This document shows, in pieces, positions 30,808 to 38,707 of a stretch of DNA of 64,000 bases; position 1 is the stretch's first letter, and each line of letters opens with the position of its first letter. A program made the translations under genes and the position numbers. Source of the stretch: Pseudonocardia oceani (lineage in GTDB: Bacteria; Actinomycetota; Actinomycetes; Mycobacteriales; Pseudonocardiaceae); assembly GCF_019263585.2 (NCBI RefSeq), contig NZ_JADQDF010000001.1, forward strand, positions 4,846,501 through 4,910,500, written 5' to 3'. The notes beneath the pieces are model-generated. The model ran no database searches. It was not told the origin of the DNA and saw nothing but the letters and a program-made list of their open reading frames with translations.

Positions 30808-32016
30808 ATGCGCTTCCTGCACACCGCCGACTGGCACGTCGGCAAGACGCTCAAGGGTCACTCGCGGCTGGAGGAGCAGGAGCGGGTGCTGCGCGAGATC
30901 GTGGCGATCGCGCGGGAGCAGGAGGTCGACGCCGTGCTGGTCGCGGGCGACCTCTACGACACCGCCGCCCCCTCCGCCGACGCCCAGAAGCTCGTCATCC
31001 GCACGCTGATGGGGCTGGCGAAGGACGGCACGCAGGTCATCGCGATCGCGGGCAACCACGACCACGCCCGCGCGCTCGACGCCTACCGCCCGCTCGCGAG
31101 CGCCGCCGGGATCACGCTGGTCGGCGAGGTGCGGACGGCGGACAAGGGCGGGGTCGTCCGCTTCACCGCGCGCTCGACCGGCGAGGAGGTGACGGTCGCC
31201 GTGCTGCCGTTCCTCTCCCAGCGCTACGCCGTGCGCGCGGCCGACCTCGTCGCGCAGACCCCCGGCGAGAACACCAGCGCCTACGACCAGAACCTGCGCG
31301 ACGTCCTGGGCACGCTCACCGCCGGCTTCCGCGACGACGGCGTCAACCTCGTCATGGCCCACCTGACCGTGCTGAACGGGACGTTCGGCGGCGGCGAGCG
31401 CGCCGCGCAGTCGATCTTCGAGTACGCGGTGCCGGCGAGCATCTTCCCGATCGAGGCGCACTACGTCGCCCTGGGCCACCTGCACCGCCGCCAGCGGATG
31501 GAGGCGCCGTGCCCCGTCCACTACTCCGGGGCGCCGCTGGCCGTCGACTTCGGCGAGCAGCAGAACCAGCCCGTCGTCTGCCTGGTCGAGGCCACCCCGT
31601 CGACGCCCGCGCGGATCACCGACATCCCGGTCACGTCGGGGCGCCGGTTGCGGACCGTGCGCGGCACCGTCGCGGAACTGTCGGTGCTGTCTGGCACGGT
31701 CGGCGACGACTGGTTGCGCGTGTGGGTCACCGAGCCCGCCCGCGCCGGGCTGCGGGAGGAGGTGACGGCGGTGCTGCCGAACGCGCTCGAGGTGCGCATC
31801 GACCCAGACTTCGCCGCCGTGCCGGAGGCGTCGCGGCCATCGGGGGGCGGGGCCGAGCGCAGCCCGTCGGAGCTGTTCACCGAGTACCTGGGCACGAAGG
31901 GCGTGGCCGACCCGCGCGTGGAGGCGCTGTTCCGCACCCTGCACGACAAGGTATCCGGGCACGACACGGTGTCCGGGCACGACACGGTGACCGGGCACGA
32001 CACGGTGACCGGATGA
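30808..32016 (+). CDS. sbcD: exonuclease SbcCD, subunit D (Mre11-like)
   Basis: The 402-residue protein is the Mn-dependent nuclease subunit of SbcCD. Phosphoesterase motifs are all present: FLHTADWHVGK, VLVAGDLYDTAAPS, AIAGNHDHARAL, VMAHLTV and YVALGHLHRRQ. The complex trims and opens DNA ends and hairpins. The C-terminus is odd: it ends in three copies of a hexapeptide, SGHDTV/TGHDTV, encoded by an 18-bp tandem repeat. ATG 30808 begins at the first motif. A TACGAT -10 (30793-30798) gives a 2-3 nt leader. The stop overlaps sbcC (ATGA). Confidence 0.95.
   Translation: MRFLHTADWHVGKTLKGHSRLEEQERVLREIVAIAREQEVDAVLVAGDLYDTAAPSADAQKLVIRTLMGLAKDGTQVIAIAGNHDHARALDAYRPLASAAGITLVGEVRTADKGGVVRFTARSTGEEVTVAVLPFLSQRYAVRAADLVAQTPGENTSAYDQNLRDVLGTLTAGFRDDGVNLVMAHLTVLNGTFGGGERAAQSIFEYAVPASIFPIEAHYVALGHLHRRQRMEAPCPVHYSGAPLAVDFGEQQNQPVVCLVEATPSTPARITDIPVTSGRRLRTVRGTVAELSVLSGTVGDDWLRVWVTEPARAGLREEVTAVLPNALEVRIDPDFAAVPEASRPSGGGAERSPSELFTEYLGTKGVADPRVEALFRTLHDKVSGHDTVSGHDTVTGHDTVTG
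31954..32012 (+). repeat. 18-bp tandem repeat in the 3' end of sbcD
   Basis: Three units of 18 bp (31954-31971, 31972-31989, 31990-32007) plus a partial fourth. They share the core CCGGGCACGACACGGTG and stay in frame, giving the hexapeptide S/T-G-H-D-T-V. Copy number could vary without shifting the frame, but it would change the distance to the coupled sbcC start. Confidence 0.85.
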
Positions 32017-35000
32017 GGCCCGTCCGCCTGGTGCTCGACGGCTTCGCGTCCTTCCGCGAGCGCACGGTCGTCGACTTCACCGGCGCCGAGTACTTCGCGC
32101 TCGTCGGGCCCACGGGCTCGGGCAAGTCCACGGTGATCGACGCGATCACGTTCGCGCTCTACGGGTCGGTGCCGCGGTGGGACAACCAGCGGACGGTGTC
32201 GCTGGCGCTCGCGCCGACGGCCGGGCGGGGCACCGTCACGCTCGTGTTCGACGTCGGCGGCGCGCGGTACGTCGCCGCCCGCGAGCTGCGGCGGGCGGCG
32301 TCGGGGGCGGTGTCGGTGCGCTCGGCGCGGCTGGAGCGGCTGCGCGACCCGTCGGCCGTGGGCGGCGTCGACGACGAGACCGAGCCGCTGGCCGACGGCG
32401 CCGGCGGCGTCACCGCGGCCGTGGAGGAGCTGCTCGGCCTGCCCTTCGGCGATTTCACGACCTGCGTCGTGCTGCCGCAGGGCGACTTCGCGGAGTTCCT
32501 GCACACCGAGCCGCGCAAGCGCCAGGAGAAGCTGGTCCGGATCCTCGGGCTCGGGCTCTACGACCAGATCGCGCGCGAGGCCAACAGCGAGGCCTCCGCC
32601 GCCCGGCAGCGCGCCGACGTGCTGGGCGAGCAGCTCGCGGGCTACGCCGACGCCACCGCCGAGGCCGAGGTCGATGCGCAGGAGCGGGTGGACGCGCTGG
32701 TGGCGCTGGCGGGGCGGGTCGACGCGCTCGTGCCGCAGGTGGAGGCGGCCGCCGCCGAGCAGGCCGCCGCCGAGGCCGACGCCACCCGGATCCGCGCCGA
32801 GGGCACCGTGCTCGCGGCGCTCGGCGCGCCCGACGACCTGGCGGGCCTCGACGCCCGGCGCGCCGGGGCCGCCGCCGCGCTCACCGCCGCCGGCACCGCC
32901 CACGCCGAGGCGGAGGAGGCCGACACCGCCGCCCGCGACGCGCTCGCCGCCGCCCCCGAGCGCGGCCCGCTGGAGCTGGTGCGCGCGCGGCACGCCGAGC
33001 TCGCGTCGCTCACCGCCGACCTCCCCGGCCTGCGCGACCGGCACGCCAAGTCCCTCGCCGCCTACGACACCGCCGCGCGCGATGCCGCCGACGCCCGCAC
33101 GGCGCTCGACGCCGCCCGCGCGGCCCGCGACGCCGCCGCCAGCGCCGCGGCCACGGCGGCGGAGGCGGTCCGTCGGCTGGTCGGGGAGCGCGACGGCCTG
33201 CGCGCGCTCGCCGTCCCCGCGGGCCTCGACGCGCTGGGCCGCCGCCGCAGTGCCGCGGTCGCCGCGCTGGCCGCCGCCGACGCCGCGCTGGCCGCCGCCG
33301 AGGCCGCCGACACCCGTGCCCGCGACGCGCTCGACGCCGCCCCGGCCCGCGCCCCGCTGGAGCAGGCGCGGCGCGAGCACGCCGAGCGCAGGACCCTCCT
33401 GCGGGAGCAGGAGGCGGCGGCCGCGTCGCTCGCCGCGGCCGAGCAGGCCGCCGCCGAGGCGGCCGGACGCACGCGCGCGGCCCGGCACGCGCTCGAGCAC
33501 GCCGAGGCCCGGCGGGCGGAGGTCCAGCGCGCCGACGTCGCCGCGACGCTGCGGCCCGCGCTGGCCGTGGGGGAGCCGTGCCCGGTGTGCGCGCAGGCGG
33601 TCGCCACGCTGCCGCCGCCCGGGGCGCCCACCGACCCGGGCGCGGAGCAGGCCGTCGCCGACGCGGCGACCGCGCACGACGCCGCCCGCGCGCAGGAGGC
33701 CGCGGCCGCCGCCGCGCTGGCCCGCGCCACCGCCGAGCACGAGCGGCTCGACGCCGCGCTGGCCCGGCTGCGCCCCGAGCCCGACGCCGCCACCGCCGAG
33801 CGGGAGCTCGCCCGGCTCGACGAGGCCGAGCGCGCGGTGCGCGAGGCCGACACCGCCGTCCGCGCGGCGCGGCGCGAGCGGGAGGCCGAGGCGCGGGAGG
33901 TCGACACCGTGCGGGCCGACGCGGCGGGGGCGGCGGCCGCGCTGCGCACCGCGCGCGACCCGCTCGTCCCGTTCGGGGCGCCCGCCGTCCCCGACGACGA
34001 CGTGCTCGCCGGCTGGACCGCGCTCGTCGCGTGGGCGGCGGAGCAGGCCGAGGCCCGGGACGCCGCGCTGGCGTCGGCGCGGGCCGCGGTGGCCGCCGCC
34101 GACGGCGAGTCCGACGCGGCGGGGCGGGCGCTGCACGCGGCCGACCGCGCCGCCACCGAGCGGCGCGCCGAGGAGACGGCCGCCGCGCGCGCCGAGCAGG
34201 AGGCCCGCGGGGCCGTCGACGGGGTGCAGGTGCGGCTGGCCGAGCTGCGCACCGCGCTCGACGGCGCCCCGTCCGACGCCGACGCCGCCCGCGACCTGGC
34301 CCGCCGCAGCGTCCTGGAGGACGCCGCCCGCACCTCCGACGCCGCGCTGCGCACCGCCCGCGCCGCCCAGCGCGCGGCCGAGCGCGACGCCGCGCAGGTG
34401 GCCGACGAGGTCGCCGCGGCCTGGGCGGCGCTGCGCACGGCCCGCGACCCGCTCGTCCCGCTCGGGGCCCCGGCCGTCACCGGCGACGACCTCGGCGCCG
34501 CCTGGGCGGCGCTGGTCGGCTGGGCGTCCGACGCGGTCGCCGACCGGCGCACCCGCTGGACCGCGGCCGACGCCGCCGCCCGCGCCGCGCGGGAGGCCCG
34601 CGACGCAGCGGTCGGCGAGCTGGTGGACGACCTCGCCGCCCACGGCCTCGCCGCCCACCACCTCGCCCTCCCGCGCGCCGAACCGGCTCCCGCGGGGCCC
34701 CGGGGGGCCGCGGGAGCCGGGAACGCGCGCGGGAGCGAGTCCGACCCGGCGGCCGCGCGCAGCGTGGTGGCCGCGGCCGTCGAGCGGGCGCGGGGGGCGC
34801 ACGCGCGCCTGGCCGAGCGCCGCGCCACCGCGGAGCGGATCGCGGCCGACCGCGACGCCGCCGAGGAGTCCCAGCAGGTCGCGAAGATGCTGGGCGGGCT
34901 GCTGCGCTCCGACGGCTTCCCGCGCTGGCTGGTGGCCTCCGCGCTCGACGCGCTGGTGGCCGACGCGTCCACGAGCCTCGCCGAGCTGTCGGGCGGGCAG

Positions 35001-35381
35001 TTCGCGCTCACCCACGACCACGGCGAGTTCCTGGTGATCGACCACGCCGACGCCGACGCGCGGCGGCCGGTCAAGACCCTGTCCGGTGGGGAGACGTTCC
35101 AGGCCAGCCTCGCGCTGGCCCTGGCCCTGTCGGCGCAGATGTCCGGGCTCGCCGCCCGCGGCGCCGCACGGCTGGAGTCGATCTTCCTGGACGAGGGGTT
35201 CGGCACGCTCGACGAGGCCAACCTCGAGGTCGTCGCCAGCACGCTGGAGAACCTGGCGGCCCGCGGCGACCGGATGGTCGGGGTCGTCACCCACGTCCCG
35301 GCCTTGGCCGAGCGGGTGCCGGTGCGGTTCCGGGTGGGGCGCGACCAGCGCACGTCGTCGGTCACGCGGGAGGACCTGTGA
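32013..35381 (+). CDS. sbcC: exonuclease SbcCD, subunit C (Rad50-like SMC ATPase)
   Basis: The 1,122-residue SMC-like ATPase has an N-terminal Walker A (VGPTGSGKSTVIDAITFALYG) and Q-loop VLPQGDFAEFL. A very long Ala/Arg/Glu coiled coil is broken by the zinc hook CPVC near residue 526. The C-terminal ABC half has KTLSGGETFQASLALALALS and the Walker B/D-loop IFLDEGFGTLDEANLEVV. It powers and tethers the SbcD nuclease. The second coiled-coil arm contains a duplicated segment (LRTARDPLVPFGAPAV and LRTARDPLVPLGAPAV) about 160 residues apart. A Gly/Pro-rich break (PAPAGPRGAAGAGNARG) lies near residue 890-905. Confidence 0.95.
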   Translation: MRPVRLVLDGFASFRERTVVDFTGAEYFALVGPTGSGKSTVIDAITFALYGSVPRWDNQRTVSLALAPTAGRGTVTLVFDVGGARYVAARELRRAASGAVSVRSARLERLRDPSAVGGVDDETEPLADGAGGVTAAVEELLGLPFGDFTTCVVLPQGDFAEFLHTEPRKRQEKLVRILGLGLYDQIAREANSEASAARQRADVLGEQLAGYADATAEAEVDAQERVDALVALAGRVDALVPQVEAAAAEQAAAEADATRIRAEGTVLAALGAPDDLAGLDARRAGAAAALTAAGTAHAEAEEADTAARDALAAAPERGPLELVRARHAELASLTADLPGLRDRHAKSLAAYDTAARDAADARTALDAARAARDAAASAAATAAEAVRRLVGERDGLRALAVPAGLDALGRRRSAAVAALAAADAALAAAEAADTRARDALDAAPARAPLEQARREHAERRTLLREQEAAAASLAAAEQAAAEAAGRTRAARHALEHAEARRAEVQRADVAATLRPALAVGEPCPVCAQAVATLPPPGAPTDPGAEQAVADAATAHDAARAQEAAAAAALARATAEHERLDAALARLRPEPDAATAERELARLDEAERAVREADTAVRAARREREAEAREVDTVRADAAGAAAALRTARDPLVPFGAPAVPDDDVLAGWTALVAWAAEQAEARDAALASARAAVAAADGESDAAGRALHAADRAATERRAEETAAARAEQEARGAVDGVQVRLAELRTALDGAPSDADAARDLARRSVLEDAARTSDAALRTARAAQRAAERDAAQVADEVAAAWAALRTARDPLVPLGAPAVTGDDLGAAWAALVGWASDAVADRRTRWTAADAAARAAREARDAAVGELVDDLAAHGLAAHHLALPRAEPAPAGPRGAAGAGNARGSESDPAAARSVVAAAVERARGAHARLAERRATAERIAADRDAAEESQQVAKMLGGLLRSDGFPRWLVASALDALVADASTSLAELSGGQFALTHDHGEFLVIDHADADARRPVKTLSGGETFQASLALALALSAQMSGLAARGAARLESIFLDEGFGTLDEANLEVVASTLENLAARGDRMVGVVTHVPALAERVPVRFRVGRDQRTSSVTREDL

Positions 35382-35391
35382 GGTGCGTGCC

Positions 35392-36363
35392 ATGAAGTTC
35401 TCCGTCGATCCGTGGGACCCGTCCTACGGCACGAGCGTCGGCACCGACCTGGAGCCCTCGCGCGTCGAGGCCGTGGTCGGGCTGGAGCGGCCCGTCGAGG
35501 AGTGGGGGCCGCTCGACCCGACGCCCGGCGTGCTCCCGCCCTCGCGCGTGCTGTTCGTCGACGGCGTGCGGCGCACCGACGCGCAGGTCTGGGTCGACGA
35601 GAGCGACGGCACCGCCTCCCCGGCGCTGTGCGCCTCCTACGCCGCGGGCGTCGTGTGCTGCTGCACCGACGACGGCGCGCACCTGGTGCGGGCCGAGGTG
35701 CGGCGCGGCCTGGTCACCAGCTCGCCCGGCGGCGTCGACGTCACCACCCCGGCGGGCACCTACGCCTGCACCCGCGTCGAGCCCGGGCGGGCGGGGGAGG
35801 ACCCGGGCAAGGCGCTGAGCGTCGCGGTGCAGACGCGGATGCAGGAGACGGAGCTGCTCGTCGCCGCGGGCGCCCGCGACGAGCACGGCGCCGAGGACGA
35901 CCTGATCGTCGTCGACGGCGCGCTCGGGCGCCTGCACCTTCCCCGCGCGCTCGGTCTGGTCAAGACCCACGCCCGCACCTACCTCCCGCCCGCGCTCAAC
36001 GCGGTCGTCGCGCAGCTGGGGCCGGCGCAGCGCACCCCGGTGTTCCGCCTCGAGCAGCCCGAGAGCGACCGCGCCCTGCACCGCCACACCTGGTACCTGC
36101 GCCTGCCCTGCCCGCCCGGCGCCCCGTGGGCCGGGGTGGTGCGGGTGGAGTGCGGTGGCGAGCTGCCCCCGGAGCTGGTGGTCGCGCTCGCCGACGTCAG
36201 CCAGGCGACGATCCCGCGCTTCGCGTCCTCGCCCTACAAGGACTCGCGCGCGCCGCAGAACCTCTACCCGATCGCCGGGCTGGAGCGCGCCCTGCGCCGC
36301 CGCCTCGGCGACCCCGCCCTGATGTACCGGGCGCTGCGACGGGCGGCGTTCGCGGCGGCCTGA
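35392..36363 (+). CDS. NurA-like nuclease
   Basis: The 323-residue protein fits the NurA domain, a 5'-3' nuclease partner of HerA. It has VLFVDGVRRTDAQVWVDE near residue 55 (first acidic motif), a central acidic motif DLIVVDGALGRL near residue 170, a following Lys in LVKTHARTYLP, and a C-terminal SPYKDSRAPQNLYPIAGLERALRRRLGDP as in NurA ends. It follows sbcC by 10 bp, so it is in the same operon. Together with the HerA-like gene it completes a HerA-NurA-Mre11-Rad50 set. The family call rests on motif spacing and context. Confidence 0.75.
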   Translation: MKFSVDPWDPSYGTSVGTDLEPSRVEAVVGLERPVEEWGPLDPTPGVLPPSRVLFVDGVRRTDAQVWVDESDGTASPALCASYAAGVVCCCTDDGAHLVRAEVRRGLVTSSPGGVDVTTPAGTYACTRVEPGRAGEDPGKALSVAVQTRMQETELLVAAGARDEHGAEDDLIVVDGALGRLHLPRALGLVKTHARTYLPPALNAVVAQLGPAQRTPVFRLEQPESDRALHRHTWYLRLPCPPGAPWAGVVRVECGGELPPELVVALADVSQATIPRFASSPYKDSRAPQNLYPIAGLERALRRRLGDPALMYRALRRAAFAAA

Positions 36364-36425
36364 CCGGCCCGTCCCGGACGGGTGTTCCGGAAGCGCCACG
36401 CGGCGGGAGGCCGGCCTGCCACGCG

Positions 36426-36791
36426 GTGGCCCCGTGCGACCTGCTCACCTCCGCGCAGCTCGCCGCGGCCGGGCTCGGAGCCGGCCGGGCCGCGGACACG
36501 GGTCCGGCGCGGTCCTGCACCTGGAGCCGACAGCAGGCCAGCAATGCCGTTCCGGTGGTGCTCCTCGTGATGCCCGGTGCGGACCTCGACGGGCTTCGCT
36601 CCGCGCCGACGCCCGTCTCCGGCGGGTATGTCGAGGCCGAGGTCGGGGGCCTTGCCGCGCTGCGGACCTCGGGTCCCGGCTGCACCACCGCCGTCGATGT
36701 CGGCAGCGGGCTGCACTCGATGGTCGAGCCGGCCGGCTGCGCCGACCGCGGGACCATGATCGAGCTCGCGGTGGCGAACCTCCTGGCGTGA
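36426..36791 (+). CDS. DUF3558-like protein lacking a lipoprotein signal
   Basis: The frame encodes APCDLLTSAQLAAAGLGAGRAADTGPARSCTWSRQ and later GLAALRTSGPGCTTAVDVGSGLHSMVEPAGCADRGTMIELAVANLLA, which match the DUF3558 family (Cys-Asp-Leu-Leu opening, CTW motif, C-terminal Cys pair). Family members normally have an N-terminal lipoprotein signal. Here none is found: the best start is GTG 36426, and upstream sequence in frame is Arg/Pro-rich. It may be a truncated or decaying copy. It follows the NurA-like gene by 62 bp and is convergent with recD. Confidence 0.5.
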   Translation: MAPCDLLTSAQLAAAGLGAGRAADTGPARSCTWSRQQASNAVPVVLLVMPGADLDGLRSAPTPVSGGYVEAEVGGLAALRTSGPGCTTAVDVGSGLHSMVEPAGCADRGTMIELAVANLLA

Positions 36792-36823
36792 CGCGGGGTG
36801 GCGACGCCGGTGGGGCGCAGCGC

Positions 36824-38707
36824 TCAGGAGTCGAGCCGGTGCCGCAGCCCGCTCGCCCGGGCCACCGGGCGCTCCACCGCCGCCCGCACGGCGTCGGCCG
36901 TGCCCACCACCCGCACGAACTCCTTGGCCCGGGTGACCGCGGTGTAGAGGAGCTCGCGCGTGAGCAGGGGCGACTCGGCGGGCGGCAGGACCACGGTGAC
37001 GCGCGTGAACTGGCTGCCCTGCCCGCGGTGCACGGTCATCGCGTGCACGCCGGTGACCTCCGACAGCCGCGACGGCGCGAACAGCGTGGGCGGGCCGCCG
37101 CGGGCGAAGGCCACGCGCAGGCCGTCGGGGGTGTCGACGGCGACGCCGGTGTCGCCGTTGAACAGGCCGGCGTCGTAGTCGTTGGTGGTGACCAGCACCG
37201 CACGCCCGGGCCACCACGGCTCGCGGGCAGAGCCGCCGTGGGCGAGCCAGCGGTCGACGTCGAGGGTCCAGCGCGCCACGCCGTAGGGGCCGCGGCGGTG
37301 CGCGCACAGCACGCGGTGGGTGTCGAGCCCGGCGACCGCGGCGTCGACGTCACCGGCGCGGGCCGCGTCGGCGAGGGCCCGCCCGGCCGCGACGACGTCG
37401 GCCCGCGCCCCCTCGGCGGCCGCGGGGCCGTCGTCGTCGGTGAAGGCGAGCGCCGGGTCTCCGCGGCGCAGGACGGCCAGCGCGCGCTCGGCGTCGCCCG
37501 CCTGCACCGCGCGGGCGAGCTCGGCGATGGCGCCGTCGAAGCGCCAGACGTGGTCGAGGGTGACGACGCCGTGCACGACGCCGGTGGGGACGGCGAGCGC
37601 GGCGAGCGCGGAGTCGAGGGCGGGCTCGGGGCGGCCCGCGGCGCGCGCGAGGTCACCCAGCACCGCACCGGCCTCGACGGAGGCCAGCTGGTCGGGGTCG
37701 CCGACGAGCACGAGCCGGGCGTCGGGCCGCACGGCGTCGAGCAGCCGCGCCATCATCGTCAGCGAGACCATCGACGTCTCGTCGACGACGATCACGTCGT
37801 AGGGCAGCCGGTGCGTGCGGTCGTGCCGGAACACCCCGGAGCCGCCGCCGGGCCGCCAGCCCAGCAGCCGGTGCAGCGTGGACGCCTCGGCGACGCGCTC
37901 GCGGTGCGCGGGGGACAGGCGCTCGGCGACCGCCTCCTGCAGCCGGGCCGCGGCCTTGCCGGTGGGCGCGGCCAGCGCGATGCGCGGCGACGGGCCGGGC
38001 TGGTCGAGCAGCAGCGTGAGCAGGGCGGCGACGGTGGTGGTCTTGCCGGTGCCGGGGCCGCCGGCGAGCACGGTGACCCGGCGCAGCGACGCCACGGCGG
38101 CGGCCTGGCGCTGGCGCAGCGCGAGCGGGTCGGGGAACAGCACGTCGAGCCCGGCGCGCAGCGCGGCGAGGTCGTGCGCGGGCGGCGCGGCGGCGGCCCG
38201 CTCGCGCAGGGAGAGCCGGACCAGCTCCTCCTCGCGCCAGTAGCGCTCCAGGTAGAGCTGCCCGGCCACCATCCGCAGCGGCCGCCCGGGCGGGGCGCCG
38301 GCGCCGTCGGCCACGAGCGGCCCGGCCAGGCACGCGGCGTGCCAGGCGCCGGGCTCGGGCCAGGGCAGCGCCGAGACGTCGAGGAGCTCGTCGCCCTCGC
38401 CCAGGACGGTGCGGTCGGCCGCGGCGAGGTCGACGCACACCGACCCCAGCCGCACCGCCCGCACGGCCAGTGCGACGGCGAGCAGCACCGACTCGTCGCA
38501 CTCCCCGCCGAGCCGCCCGACCCGCTCCGCGGTGTGCACGTCGGCGGCGTCGAGCACCCCCGCGGCGTTGAACTGCGCGAGCAGGCCCGAGGCCCCGAGC
38601 ACGAGGCGGGCGTCGTGCGGGTCGGCCTCCGCGGGCACGGGAGCGGGGGCGACGGCGGCGGGCACGGACACGGCGGCGGGCACGGACACGGCGGCGGGAA
38701 CCGTCAC
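36824..38707 (-). CDS. recD: exodeoxyribonuclease V subunit alpha (RecD helicase)
   Basis: The 627-residue SF1B helicase of RecBCD has Walker A VLAGGPGTGKTTTVAALLTLLL, motif II VIVVDETSMVSLTMMARLLD, motif III VLVGDPDQLASVEAGAVLGDL, and C-terminal VHAMTVHRGQGSQFTRV plus ELLYTAVTRAKEFVRVVG. The N-terminus opens with a low-complexity (VPAAVS)n stretch. It moves 5'-3' in the complex. It is last in a recC-recB-recD operon, overlapping recB by the GTGA arrangement. Confidence 0.95.
   Translation of the reverse strand: MTVPAAVSVPAAVSVPAAVAPAPVPAEADPHDARLVLGASGLLAQFNAAGVLDAADVHTAERVGRLGGECDESVLLAVALAVRAVRLGSVCVDLAAADRTVLGEGDELLDVSALPWPEPGAWHAACLAGPLVADGAGAPPGRPLRMVAGQLYLERYWREEELVRLSLRERAAAAPPAHDLAALRAGLDVLFPDPLALRQRQAAAVASLRRVTVLAGGPGTGKTTTVAALLTLLLDQPGPSPRIALAAPTGKAAARLQEAVAERLSPAHRERVAEASTLHRLLGWRPGGGSGVFRHDRTHRLPYDVIVVDETSMVSLTMMARLLDAVRPDARLVLVGDPDQLASVEAGAVLGDLARAAGRPEPALDSALAALAVPTGVVHGVVTLDHVWRFDGAIAELARAVQAGDAERALAVLRRGDPALAFTDDDGPAAAEGARADVVAAGRALADAARAGDVDAAVAGLDTHRVLCAHRRGPYGVARWTLDVDRWLAHGGSAREPWWPGRAVLVTTNDYDAGLFNGDTGVAVDTPDGLRVAFARGGPPTLFAPSRLSEVTGVHAMTVHRGQGSQFTRVTVVLPPAESPLLTRELLYTAVTRAKEFVRVVGTADAVRAAVERPVARASGLRHRLDS

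Noticed and set aside
31521..35393. 1,290-codon minus-strand open frame opposite sbcC
   Set aside because: It is a mirror frame created by the Ala/Arg/Glu-rich coiled coil; sbcC has all Rad50 motifs.
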